A stretch of DNA of 64,000 nt, from contig NZ_CP133778.1 in NCBI RefSeq assembly GCF_034347405.1, positions 3,968,001 through 4,032,000 on the forward strand, given 5' to 3'. Made by a program: the position numbers and the translations under genes. Positions 36,426-45,631 of this stretch are shown piece by piece (position 1 is the first letter of the stretch; every line of letters begins with the position of its first letter). The notes beneath the pieces were generated by a model that saw nothing but the letters and a program-made list of their open reading frames with translations, was not told where the DNA came from and did no database searches. The DNA is from Pseudomonas sp. CCC3.1. GTDB lineage: Bacteria > Pseudomonadota > Gammaproteobacteria > Pseudomonadales > Pseudomonadaceae.

Positions 36426-39400
36426 TTAATCGACCCAAACACGAGCGTTACGGAACATGCGCAACCATGGCGCATCTTCGTTCCACTCTTCAGGACGCCA
36501 CGAGTTCTGCACCGCGCGGAACACACGCTCCGGGTGCGGCATCATGATCGTCACACGGCCATCGCGGCTGGTGAGGCCGGTAATGCCGCGCGGCGAGCCG
36601 TTCGGGTTGGCCGGATAGTTCTCGGTAACCTTGCCGTGGTTGTCGACGAAACGCAGGGCAACGGTGCCCGACAGATCGGCTTGCAACAGCGCTTCAGGGC
36701 TGGCGAATTCAGCGTGGCCTTCACCGTGAGCAATGGCGATTGGCATGCGCGAACCGGCCATGCCTTGCAGGAAGATCGAGTTCGACTCTTGCACTTGAAC
36801 CATGGCAACACGGGCTTCGAACTGCTCGGAGCGGTTACGCACAAAGTGTGGCCACAACTCGCTACCCGGAATCAGTTCGCTGAGGTTGGACATCATCTGG
36901 CAACCGTTGCACACACCCAGGCTGAAGCTGTCGGTACGTTCGAAGAAGCCTTGGAACGCATCACGTGCACGGGCGTTGAACAAGGCCGACTTGGCCCAGC
37001 CTTCACCGGCACCCAGTACGTCGCCGTAAGAGAAACCACCGCATGCCACCAGACCTTTGAACTCATTCAGGTCGACACGGCCGGCCAGAATGTCGCTCAT
37101 GTGCACGTCGATCGCATTGAAACCGGCACGGTCAAACGCCGCCGCCATTTCAACCTGACCGTTGACGCCCTGCTCACGCAGTACGGCAACTTGTGGGCGA
37201 ATGCCTTTTTTGATGTACGGCGCGCTGATGCTGGCGTTGACGTCAAAGCTCAACTGAGCGGTCAGGCCCGGGTTGTCTTCTTCCAGCAGCACGTCGAACT
37301 CTTGCTGTGCGCAGTCTGCGTTGTCACGCATACGCTGAATCTGGAAGCTGGTTTCAGCCCACTGGCGTTGCAGCTCGCCGCGCTGGCCAGCAAAGACTTT
37401 TTCGCCGTTGAAGCTGATGGTGACTTCGCTGTTGTTCAGCGGCTGACCAATCACGTCGACGCATTCACTCAGACCCGCAGCGCTGAACTGTGCGAGCACG
37501 TCAGCGGTCGCGTCCTGACGTACCTGAATCACGGCACCCAGTTCTTCGTTGAACAGGACCGCTGGCAATTCACCGACGCTGTCGGCCAGGCAATCGAGGA
37601 TCAGGTTCAGACCGCAGTGACCGGCAAACGCCATTTCCATCACAGTGGTCAGCAAACCGCCATCGGAACGGTCGTGATAAGCCAACAGATGACCGTCAGC
37701 ATTCAGGCCCTGGATGACTGCGAAGAAGGCTTTGAGGTCTTCTGCGTCATCAACGTCCGGCGCGTGTTTGCCTAGCTTGCCGTGGGTCTGAGCCAGAATC
37801 GAAGCGCCCATGCGGTTTTGGCCACGGCCCAGATCGATCAGGATCAGATCGGTCAGGCCCTTGTCCATGCGCAGTTCCGGGGTCAGGGTCTGGCGAATAT
37901 CAAGCACTGGAGCAAAGCCGGTCACGATCAGCGACAGCGGCGAAGTCACGCTCTTGTCTGTGCCTTCATCGCTCCAGCGGGTTTGCATCGACATCGAGTC
38001 TTTGCCCACTGGGATAGTGATGCCCAGCTCAGGGCACAGCTCCATGCCGACGGCTTTAACGGTGTCGTACAGACGCGCGTCTTCACCTGGGTGGCCAGCC
38101 GCCGACATCCAGTTGGCCGACAGTTTGATGTCAGACATTTTGCCAATGCGCGAGGCCGCGATGTTGGTCAGGGTTTCGCCGATGGCCATACGGCCCGATG
38201 CCGGAGCATCCAGCAGGGCCAGCGGAGTGCGCTCGCCCATGGCCATGGCTTCGCCGGTGTATACGTCAAAGCTGGTGGCGGTGACAGCAACGTCAGCGAC
38301 CGGAACCTGCCACGGGCCAACCATTTGATCACGGGCAACCAGACCGGTAATGGTGCGATCGCCAATGGTGATCAGGAAGCTTTTGCTGGCCACCGCCGGG
38401 TGGTGCAGAACGCGCTCGATGCACTCGCCGATGTTGAGGGCTGCCGGATCAAAGTCATCGCCCATCTCAGCTTCACGAACCACCGAACGGTGCATGCGCG
38501 GCGCCTTGCCCAGCAACACTTCCAGTGGCATGTCCACTGGGCTGTTGCCGAAATGGCTGTCGGTGACGGTCAGTTGTGGCTCGGCAGTCGCCTCGCCCAC
38601 AACGGCAAACGGGCAACGCTCGCGTTCACAGATCGCCTGGAAGCGCTCGAAGTCTTCGGCGCTGACCGCCAGAACGTAACGTTCCTGGGATTCGTTACTC
38701 CAGATTTCGTGCGGGGCCATGCCCGGCTCGTCATTTGGAATGTTGCGCAGTTCGAAACGGCCACCACGGTCGCCGTCGTTGACCAGCTCAGGGAAGGCGT
38801 TGGACAGACCGCCCGCACCCACGTCGTGAATGAAGCTGATCGGGTTTTTGTCACCCAGTTGCCAGCAACGGTCGATGACTTCCTGGCAGCGGCGTTCCAT
38901 TTCCGGGTTTTCGCGCTGTACCGAAGCGAAGTCCAGGTCTGCCGAGCTTGCGCCGGTGGCCATGGAGGAGGCAGCACCGCCGCCCAGGCCGATCAACATG
39001 GCCGGGCCACCCAGCACGATCAGCTTGGCGCCTACGGTGATTTCGGCTTTTTGTACGTGCTCGGCGCGGATGTTACCCATGCCGCCCGCCAACATGATGG
39101 GCTTGTGGTAACCGCGCACTTCATCACCATGCGGGGTGGTGATGGACTGCTCGAACGTACGGAAGTAGCCCGTCAGGGCTGGACGGCCGAACTCGTTGTT
39201 GAACGCCGCGCCACCCAGCGGGCCTTCAATCATGATGTCCAGCGCTGTCACGATGCGCTCAGGCTTGCCGTACGGCACTTCCCACGGCTGTTCAAAGCCC
39301 GGGATTTGCAGGTTGGACACTGTGAAACCGGTCAAACCCGCCTTTGGCTTGGCGCCACGGCCGGTTGCGCCCTCGTCACGAATCTCGCCGCCAGAACCGG

Positions 39401-40322
39401 TCGCTGCACCCGGGAACGGGGCAATGGCGGTTGGGTGGTTGTGCGTCTCAACCTTCATCAGGATGTGCACAGGCTCCTGCACCGCGCCGTACTGGCGGGT
39501 TTCAGGGTTCGGGAAGAAACGCCCGGCCACGCTACCGACGATCACCGAAGCGTTGTCTTTGTAAGCCGACAGAACGCCTTCGCTGTGCATCACGTAGGTG
39601 TTTTTGATCATGCCAAACAGGCTTTTTTCCTGGCTTTGGCCGTCGATGTCCCAACTGGCGTTGAAGATCTTGTGGCGGCAATGCTCGGAGTTCGCTTGGG
39701 CAAACATCATCAGTTCGATGTCGTGCGGGTTGCGATCCAGACCATTGAAGGCATTGACCAGGTAGTCGATTTCGTCTTCTGCCAGCGCCAGGCCCAACTC
39801 AACGTTGGCTTTTTCCAGCGCTGCGCGACCGCCACCCAACACATCGATAGCCGTCAACGGCTTCGGTTCGGCATGGCTGAACAGACCGGCAGCCTGCTCA
39901 AGGTTGCCCAGGACGATTTGCGTCATGCGGTCATGCAAGACCGACGCAATCAATTGAGCATCAGCATCGCTGAACTGACCGGCCACATAGAAGGCAATGC
40001 CGCGTTCCAGGCGCTGGATTTTAGCCAGGCCACAGTTACGGGCAATGTCGCTGGCCTTGCTCGACCAAGGAGAAATGGTGCCAAACCGCGGCAACACCAA
40101 AAACAGTCGGCCACTTGGCTCTTGGACCGGCACGCTTGGGCCGTACTTCAGGAGACGAGCCAGTACCTGCTGTTCATCGCTGGTCAGATCGCCGGTTACA
40201 TCGGCAAAGTGGGCGAATTCAGCATACAAACCACTGACACCTGGAACCTTGAGGCTCAGTTGTGCAAGGAGTTTGCTGTGGCGAAAGGCAGAAAGGGCAG
40301 GAGCGCCGCGCAGGATCAACAT
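36426..40322 (-). CDS. purL: PurL, phosphoribosylformylglycinamidine synthase
   Basis: The start MLILRGAPALSAFRHSKLL (ATG 40322) gives 1298 residues, the size of the single-chain proteobacterial enzyme. Domains: N-terminal PurS-like, linker, two FGAM synthetase halves (with NSEHCRHKIFN and the THNHPTAIAPFPGAATGSGG region), and a C-terminal glutamine amidotransferase with nucleophile Cys in LGVCNGCQMM and HGEGHAEF. It converts FGAR to FGAM with ATP and glutamine. Confidence 0.99.
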   Translation of the reverse strand: MLILRGAPALSAFRHSKLLAQLSLKVPGVSGLYAEFAHFADVTGDLTSDEQQVLARLLKYGPSVPVQEPSGRLFLVLPRFGTISPWSSKASDIARNCGLAKIQRLERGIAFYVAGQFSDADAQLIASVLHDRMTQIVLGNLEQAAGLFSHAEPKPLTAIDVLGGGRAALEKANVELGLALAEDEIDYLVNAFNGLDRNPHDIELMMFAQANSEHCRHKIFNASWDIDGQSQEKSLFGMIKNTYVMHSEGVLSAYKDNASVIVGSVAGRFFPNPETRQYGAVQEPVHILMKVETHNHPTAIAPFPGAATGSGGEIRDEGATGRGAKPKAGLTGFTVSNLQIPGFEQPWEVPYGKPERIVTALDIMIEGPLGGAAFNNEFGRPALTGYFRTFEQSITTPHGDEVRGYHKPIMLAGGMGNIRAEHVQKAEITVGAKLIVLGGPAMLIGLGGGAASSMATGASSADLDFASVQRENPEMERRCQEVIDRCWQLGDKNPISFIHDVGAGGLSNAFPELVNDGDRGGRFELRNIPNDEPGMAPHEIWSNESQERYVLAVSAEDFERFQAICERERCPFAVVGEATAEPQLTVTDSHFGNSPVDMPLEVLLGKAPRMHRSVVREAEMGDDFDPAALNIGECIERVLHHPAVASKSFLITIGDRTITGLVARDQMVGPWQVPVADVAVTATSFDVYTGEAMAMGERTPLALLDAPASGRMAIGETLTNIAASRIGKMSDIKLSANWMSAAGHPGEDARLYDTVKAVGMELCPELGITIPVGKDSMSMQTRWSDEGTDKSVTSPLSLIVTGFAPVLDIRQTLTPELRMDKGLTDLILIDLGRGQNRMGASILAQTHGKLGKHAPDVDDAEDLKAFFAVIQGLNADGHLLAYHDRSDGGLLTTVMEMAFAGHCGLNLILDCLADSVGELPAVLFNEELGAVIQVRQDATADVLAQFSAAGLSECVDVIGQPLNNSEVTISFNGEKVFAGQRGELQRQWAETSFQIQRMRDNADCAQQEFDVLLEEDNPGLTAQLSFDVNASISAPYIKKGIRPQVAVLREQGVNGQVEMAAAFDRAGFNAIDVHMSDILAGRVDLNEFKGLVACGGFSYGDVLGAGEGWAKSALFNARARDAFQGFFERTDSFSLGVCNGCQMMSNLSELIPGSELWPHFVRNRSEQFEARVAMVQVQESNSIFLQGMAGSRMPIAIAHGEGHAEFASPEALLQADLSGTVALRFVDNHGKVTENYPANPNGSPRGITGLTSRDGRVTIMMPHPERVFRAVQNSWRPEEWNEDAPWLRMFRNARVWVD

Positions 40323-40607
40323 CTTCGGGACAGCCTCGGGAGGGGTGTGCTTTGAGGCCAGGCATTCTAGCCTAAACCATCGGTCACGGCACCCGAAACG
40401 GCACACTAGACACACGCCGAACGTCGTTAATCGACCAAAGCCTTATTCTTTATGGCTATCAGCCGATTAACGGATGGTCGGTCGCGATCTATAGCCACCC
40501 CTTAAACCCCCATTCCATAAGGGTTTCAGCGATTTTCGCGGCAGTTATCAGAATGCCCACAAATTGTCGAGATATGGCACCCGTGCTGCTTTGCGTATAC
40601 TGCGCGG

Positions 40608-42065
40608 ATGTTTTCTCTAACTGCATTCCGCCAGCGTGGGGCCAAGTGGCTACTCGCAACCGGACTCTTCCTGATGCTCGGTGCCTGCGTTGAAAAACCC
40701 AGCACCCTTGAGCGCGTAAAGGAGGATGGAGTACTGCGGGTGATCACCCGTAACAGCCCCGCCACCTATTTCGAGGATCGCAACGGCGAGACCGGCTTTG
40801 AATATGAGCTGGTAAAGCGCTTTGCCGACGATCTGGGTGTAAAGCTCGAAATCGAAACCGCTGACAATCTGGACGACCTGTTCAGCAAGCTGGGCCAACC
40901 TGACGGCCCGGTGTTAGCTGCTGCCGGTCTGGTCAGCAGCGATAACCGCCTCAAACAAGCCAAGTTTTCTCATCCCTACCTCGAAGTTACGCCCCAGATC
41001 ATTTATCGCAACGGGCAATCGCGCCCAACCACAGCGGCTGATCTGGTCGGCAAGCGCATCACCGTCCTGAAAGGCAGCTCGCACGCCGAACAGCTTGCCG
41101 AACTCAAAAAGCAATTCCCTGGCATTGAATACGACGAGTCCGACGCCGTTGAAGTCGTCGACTTGCTGCGCATGGTCGATGAAGGGCAGATTGATCTGAC
41201 CCTGGTCGACTCCAACGAAGTGGCCATGAACCAGGTGTACTTCCCTAACGTGCGCGTAGCCTTTGATTTGGGCGACGCCCGCAGCCAGCGCTGGGCCGTG
41301 GTGGCCGGTGAAGACAACAGCCTGCTCAACGAAATCAATACGTACCTCGACAAGGTCGAGAAAAACGGCACCTTGCAGCGCTTGAAAGACCGCTATTACG
41401 GGCACGTGGACGTACTGGGCTACGTCGGCGCCTACACCTTTGCCCAGCACCTGCAACAGCGCCTGCCCAAGTACGAAAAGTTCTTCAAGGAAGCCGCCAA
41501 AAAGGAACAGGTTGATTGGCGCCTGCTAGCCGCCATGGGGTATCAAGAGTCGTTGTGGCAACCTGCCGTTACCTCTAAAACCGGGGTTCGCGGGCTGATG
41601 ATGCTGACCCAGAACACAGCGCAGGCGATGGGCGTGTCTAACCGGCTGGATCCCAAGCAAAGCATCCAGGGCGGTGCCAAATACCTGGCCTACATCAAGG
41701 AACAGCTAGACGATGATATTCAAGAGCCAGACCGCACCTGGTTTGCGCTGGCCGCCTATAACGTGGGCACCGGGCACTTGGATGACGCGCGCAAACTGGC
41801 GGTAAAAGAAGGCCTTAACCCGAACAAGTGGCTGGACGTGAAGAAAATGCTGCCTCGCCTTGCGCAGAAGCAGTGGTACAGCAAAACCCGTTACGGCTAC
41901 GCCCGAGGCGGCGAGCCTGTGCACTTTGTGGCCAACATCCGTCGTTACTACGACATCCTGACGTGGGCCACACAGCCGCAGCTTGAAGGCGACCAAGTGG
42001 CTGACGGCCAACTGCACATCCCCGGCATCGACAAAACCAAGCCCAAAGAAGAGCCGCAGTTGTAG
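40608..42065 (+). CDS. mltF: MltF, membrane-bound lytic murein transglycosylase F
   Basis: This 485-residue protein has an N-terminal lipoprotein-type signal (LMLGACVEKPS, Cys near 27), an SBP_bac_3-like regulatory domain (about 45-265) and an SLT catalytic domain (about 290-430) with the active Glu in AAMGYQESLWQPAVTS. The family cleaves peptidoglycan at MurNAc-GlcNAc links, and the regulatory domain senses muropeptides. The TAG stop lies inside REP copy 3, so the repeat defines the exact C-terminus. Confidence 0.96.
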   Translation: MFSLTAFRQRGAKWLLATGLFLMLGACVEKPSTLERVKEDGVLRVITRNSPATYFEDRNGETGFEYELVKRFADDLGVKLEIETADNLDDLFSKLGQPDGPVLAAAGLVSSDNRLKQAKFSHPYLEVTPQIIYRNGQSRPTTAADLVGKRITVLKGSSHAEQLAELKKQFPGIEYDESDAVEVVDLLRMVDEGQIDLTLVDSNEVAMNQVYFPNVRVAFDLGDARSQRWAVVAGEDNSLLNEINTYLDKVEKNGTLQRLKDRYYGHVDVLGYVGAYTFAQHLQQRLPKYEKFFKEAAKKEQVDWRLLAAMGYQESLWQPAVTSKTGVRGLMMLTQNTAQAMGVSNRLDPKQSIQGGAKYLAYIKEQLDDDIQEPDRTWFALAAYNVGTGHLDDARKLAVKEGLNPNKWLDVKKMLPRLAQKQWYSKTRYGYARGGEPVHFVANIRRYYDILTWATQPQLEGDQVADGQLHIPGIDKTKPKEEPQL

Positions 42066-42127
42066 GAGCGAGCTTGCCTCGCGATCTTTTGACCTTTGAA
42101 AAGATCGCGAGACAAGCTCGCTCCTAC
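42062..42127. repeat. REP-like inverted repeat, GGAGCGAGCTTGCC family (copy 3), containing the mltF stop
   Basis: Arms 42062-42090 and 42099-42127 pair over 29 bp with one mismatch. The GTAG at its left end includes the mltF stop codon (42063-42065). It lies between convergent mltF and pdxJ. Confidence 0.92.
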
Positions 42128-42143
42128 AGGTTGGGCATACGTC

Positions 42144-42887
42144 TTAAGCCTTTGAGGCTGCGAGAATCAGCGCTTTCATCTCGGATACCGCCGACTTGAA
42201 GCCCACGAACAGCGCATGCGCCACCAAGGCATGGCCAATGTTCAGCTCATTGATGCCTTTAATCGCCGCCACGGCTTCGACGTTGTGGTAGTGCAAACCA
42301 TGGCCGGCGTTAACAATCAGGCCTTGCGCCAAGCCAAATGCCACGCCATCTGCCACACGCTTCAGCTCTTGCGCCACTTCGGTCGGCGTTTGCGCGTCAG
42401 CATAACGCCCGGTGTGCAGCTCAATTGCAGGGGCACCGACACGGCGCGAGGCTTCGATCTGTCGTTCGTCGGCGTCGATAAACAGCGAGACTTCACAACC
42501 GATTTTGGCCAGTCGCTCAACAGCCGCCTTGATCCGCGCTTCTTGCCCCGCGACATCCAGACCGCCTTCGGTGGTCAACTCTTGGCGGGTTTCCGGCACC
42601 AGACAGATGTGCGCCGGGCGAATGCGCTCGGCAAACACCATCATCTCTTCGGTCACACCCATTTCGAAGTTCATGCGCGTTTGCAGCACCTCTTTAAGCA
42701 GCAACACATCGCGCTCTTGAATATGGCGACGGTCTTCGCGCAAGTGCACGGTGATGCCGTCGGCGCCCGCCTCTTCCGCGTCCAGAGCCGCCTTGACCGG
42801 ATCTGGGTAACGCGTGCCGCGCGCCTGACGCAGCGTAGCTACGTGGTCGATATTCACGCCGAGAAGAATGCGATTGCTTGTGGTCAC
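42144..42887 (-). CDS. pdxJ: PdxJ, pyridoxine 5'-phosphate synthase
   Basis: GTG start at 42887 with AGGAGAG upstream. The 247-residue TIM barrel begins TTSNRILLGVNIDHVATLRQARG and has the ITVHLREDRRHIQ and NAGHGLHYHN motifs. It condenses 1-deoxyxylulose 5-phosphate with 3-amino-1-hydroxyacetone phosphate to give pyridoxine phosphate. It follows recO in the conserved rnc-era-recO-pdxJ order. Confidence 0.98.
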   Translation of the reverse strand: MTTSNRILLGVNIDHVATLRQARGTRYPDPVKAALDAEEAGADGITVHLREDRRHIQERDVLLLKEVLQTRMNFEMGVTEEMMVFAERIRPAHICLVPETRQELTTEGGLDVAGQEARIKAAVERLAKIGCEVSLFIDADERQIEASRRVGAPAIELHTGRYADAQTPTEVAQELKRVADGVAFGLAQGLIVNAGHGLHYHNVEAVAAIKGINELNIGHALVAHALFVGFKSAVSEMKALILAASKA

Positions 42888-42937
42888 GTGGGCTCTCCTG
42901 AAGAGTTGAAGATTCGGCGCACAGCATACCGATCTAT

Positions 42938-43627
42938 TCAGGGCTTGCGAAATAACTCACGACTGGCCAATGGCTTACCGGCCAAATGAACCGCCAACGC
43001 CTGGCGCATCAGACGTTTGGCGGACGACAAGGCGCCATCAGCCGTCCAGTCCGCCTCAGACATGGCCTGCAACTCGGCCCCCTTGAACAGACCCGGCTGC
43101 AAGAGCCAGACGCGCTCAAGCCCCGCATCCACCTGCAAGCGATACAAGCCATCGGCTTCTACCGGCTCACCGTGAATGTCTTGGGTCAGCGAGAAGCTGT
43201 AGCCCAGATCGTCCAGCAGACGCCATTCGAACGCGCGCAGCAAAGGCTCTAGCGGTCGCCCTTCGGCGAGCGCCAATAGCGTTGCAGCGTAGTGATCAAA
43301 CACGGCGGGGTGTGGGTCTTCAGCGGGTAGCAGGCGAACCAGCAACTCGTTGAGGTAGAGCCCGCTGAACAGGGCTTCGCCATTGAGCCAGGTGGAGATA
43401 CCTGCGCTTTCCATGCGGCCGACGTTTTTCAACTCACCACGGCCATGGAACTCGATTTCCAGCGGCACAAAAGGCCGAGCCAGGCTGCCCGCCTTGCCCC
43501 GCGCACTGCGCAGCACGGCACGCAACCGACCTTGAGGCGTGATGAAATCCACCAGCGCACTGGTTTCACGATAAGGGCGACTGTGCAGGACGTAAGCGAG
43601 TTGAGGGACGATGGTTTTGCTGGACAT
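42938..43627 (-). CDS. recO: RecO, DNA repair mediator
   Basis: The start MSSKTIVPQLAYVLHSRPYRETS (ATG 43627) gives 229 residues: an OB-fold N-terminus and a helical C-terminus. No zinc-binding Cys cluster is seen. RecO with RecR loads RecA on SSB-coated DNA. A REP-like repeat separates it from era. Confidence 0.96.
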   Translation of the reverse strand: MSSKTIVPQLAYVLHSRPYRETSALVDFITPQGRLRAVLRSARGKAGSLARPFVPLEIEFHGRGELKNVGRMESAGISTWLNGEALFSGLYLNELLVRLLPAEDPHPAVFDHYAATLLALAEGRPLEPLLRAFEWRLLDDLGYSFSLTQDIHGEPVEADGLYRLQVDAGLERVWLLQPGLFKGAELQAMSEADWTADGALSSAKRLMRQALAVHLAGKPLASRELFRKP

Positions 43628-43683
43628 GGGAGTCAAGTATCTCTGGTGGTTAACACCGCCCGCGAAAACAGCGACAGACCAAT

Positions 43684-43768
43684 GTGGGAGCGGGCTTGCT
43701 CGCGATACAAACACCTCGGCACGTCAGGCATACCGAGTTGATGCTATCGCGAGCAAGCCCGCTCCCAC
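43684..43768. repeat. REP-like inverted repeat between era and recO (GGGAGCGGGCTTGCTCGCGA family)
   Basis: Exact 23-bp arms at 43684-43706 and 43746-43768 enclose a 39-nt segment with a smaller CTCGG/CCGAG pairing. The sequence is related to, but distinct from, the GGAGCGAGCTTGCC family. Confidence 0.9.
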
Positions 43769-43786
43769 AGGGGGTATTACGACCTG

Positions 43787-44689
43787 TTACAGGTCGCCAT
43801 AGCCCAGCGAACGCAGGGCGCGTTCGTCGTCGGACCAGCCGCCTTTAACCTTGACCCACAGGTTGAGCATGATTTTGGAGTCGAACAGCAGCTCCATGTC
43901 TTTGCGCGCTTCGGTGCCGATGCGCTTGATACGCTCGCCCTTGTCGCCAATGATGATTTTTTTCTGGCCGTCACGCTCAACCAGAATCAGCGCGTGAATG
44001 TGCAAGGTCTTGCCCTGCTGCTTGAACTCTTCGATCTCAACGGTGATCTGGTACGGCAGCTCTGCACCCATTTGGCGCATGATCTTTTCACGTACCAGCT
44101 CAGCGGCCAGGAAGCGGCTGCTGCGGTCGGTGATCTGGTCTTCCGGGAAGAAGTGCTCGTTCTCCGGCAGATGATCCGCAATCACGCGCTCAAGGGCGTC
44201 GAGGTTGTGGCCATGCTGAGCAGAGATCGGGATGATCTGGGCGTTCGGCAGTTGCTCCTGAAGCCAGCTCAGGTGCGGCATCAGCTCTGCCTTGTCTTCG
44301 ATACGGTCAGTCTTGTTCAGCGCAACGATCAGCGGGCCGGTCACGTACTGAACGCGCTCAAGCACCATCTGGTCTTCGTCGGTCCACTTGGTGCGGTCCA
44401 CGACAAAGATCACCACGTCGACGTCTTTCAACGCTGCCGAGGCCGTTTTGTTCATGTAACGGTTCAGGGCCTTTTCGCCGCCCTTGTGCATGCCCGGGGT
44501 ATCAACGTAGACCGCTTGCACGTTGCCTTCGGTCTTGATGCCCAGCATGTTGTGGCGAGTGGTCTGCGGCTTGCGCGAGGTGATCGCCAGCTTTTGACCC
44601 AGGATGTGGTTCAGCAGTGTGGATTTACCCACGTTTGGTCGACCAACAATGGCGACATAGCCACAGCGAGTTTCAGTTGAATCAGTCAT
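43787..44689 (-). CDS. era: Era, GTPase for 16S rRNA maturation
   Basis: The ATG at 44689 (MTDSTETRCG, GGAG 7 nt upstream inside rnc) gives 300 residues and overlaps rnc by 8 nt. G1 is GRPNVGKST at 16-24, followed by DTPGMHKG, NKTD and SAQHG. The C-terminal KH domain (FDSKIMLNLWVKVKGGW) binds the 3' end of 16S rRNA. Confidence 0.98.
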   Translation of the reverse strand: MTDSTETRCGYVAIVGRPNVGKSTLLNHILGQKLAITSRKPQTTRHNMLGIKTEGNVQAVYVDTPGMHKGGEKALNRYMNKTASAALKDVDVVIFVVDRTKWTDEDQMVLERVQYVTGPLIVALNKTDRIEDKAELMPHLSWLQEQLPNAQIIPISAQHGHNLDALERVIADHLPENEHFFPEDQITDRSSRFLAAELVREKIMRQMGAELPYQITVEIEEFKQQGKTLHIHALILVERDGQKKIIIGDKGERIKRIGTEARKDMELLFDSKIMLNLWVKVKGGWSDDERALRSLGYGDL

Positions 44690-45371
44690 GGCCATTCTCC
44701 ACGCCAAGGGCAATCAGTGCTGCGGCGGCCGCTACCTGTTCGGCAATGCGACGGCTCACACCCTGGCCCCGGCTTTTTTCATTCAATAGGGCAATCTCGC
44801 ACTCAACGAAGAATGTGCGGCAATGCGGTTCACCTTGAATATCCACCACTTCGTAACGTGGCAATTCACAGGCGCGCGACTGCAAGAACTCTTGCAGACG
44901 GGTCTTTGGATCTTTATTGGTGTCGACCAGGGTCAGGGTCTCGAACTCGCTGGCCAGCCAGGCCAATACGCGGTCGCGAGCAGTTTCCATGCCCGCGTCC
45001 AGGTAAATGGCGCCAATCAGCGCTTCAAGCGCATCGGCCAGGATCGACTCGCGACGAAAACCGCCGCTCTTCAACTCGCCCGAACCCAGGCGCAAATATT
45101 CGCCAAGCTCAAAACCACGGGCCAATACGGCCAGGGTTTCGCCCTTCACCAAGCGCGCACGCAAGCGCGACAACTGGCCTTCACGGGCCAACGGGAAGCG
45201 ATCAAACAACGCTTCACCGGCAACAAAGTTAAGGATAGCGTCACCCAGGAACTCAAGGCGCTCGTTATTGCGACCCGCGAAACTGCGGTGTGTCAGGGCC
45301 AGAACCATCAGTTCCTGGTCCTTGAAGGTATAGCCGAGCTGACGCTCTAAACGATTTAAAGAAAAACTCAC
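44682..45371 (-). CDS. rnc: Ribonuclease III
   Basis: This 229-residue enzyme starts with GTG at 45371 and has the catalytic signature ERLEFLGDA at 37-45, the second acidic site in ALIGAIYLDAG, and a C-terminal dsRNA-binding domain (from about 155). It processes rRNA precursors and structured mRNAs. Its GTG overlaps the TGA of a decayed DUF4845 frame (GTGA), a relic of translational coupling. Confidence 0.98.
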   Translation of the reverse strand: MSFSLNRLERQLGYTFKDQELMVLALTHRSFAGRNNERLEFLGDAILNFVAGEALFDRFPLAREGQLSRLRARLVKGETLAVLARGFELGEYLRLGSGELKSGGFRRESILADALEALIGAIYLDAGMETARDRVLAWLASEFETLTLVDTNKDPKTRLQEFLQSRACELPRYEVVDIQGEPHCRTFFVECEIALLNEKSRGQGVSRRIAEQVAAAAALIALGVENGHD

Positions 45372-45532
45372 GATTTACCCACGCTGAGTTCGTGGCCGAA
45401 TGTCACCACCGGACCGATATTAGGGATCAGTGATGCTCGTTTATCGCATAGCAAATGGACAGGGAACAGGCTGTTCGCCGCCGTCACACTTAACGCTTTG
45501 TTCAAATCCACATCCTGAATACTGTTGACCGA
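45368..45532 (-). pseudogene. Decayed DUF4845 gene, C-terminal remnant
   Basis: Between lepB and rnc, the minus-strand frame ending at the TGA 45370-45368 reads SVNSIQDVDLNKALSVTAAN, then LFPVHLLCDKRASLIPNIG and VVTFGHELSVGKS. This matches, as I remember it, the C-terminal part of the small DUF4845 membrane protein encoded at this place in other pseudomonads. The N-terminal transmembrane half is absent and no start codon or ribosome site is seen. A lepB-proximal palindrome (45604-45624) lies upstream. Confidence 0.7.
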
Positions 45533-45631
45533 TCTGCCCGAGACGGCAGACGGTCGTAAGAACCGTCAAACGCCCCATTTATGTGGACGCCTGAAAAGCA
45601 TTCGGCGCTGTTATTAACAGCGCCGTCTTGG

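Noticed and set aside
36096..40355. Long plus-strand open frames of 559 and 857 codons opposite purL
   Set aside because: purL is unmistakable on the minus strand. The antisense frames have Gln/His/Arg-rich composition without family motifs and arise from GC-biased codon use.
40591..40607. TATACT just before mltF as a promoter giving a nearly leaderless mRNA
   Set aside because: No matching upstream -35 element at a suitable distance; too weak to list.
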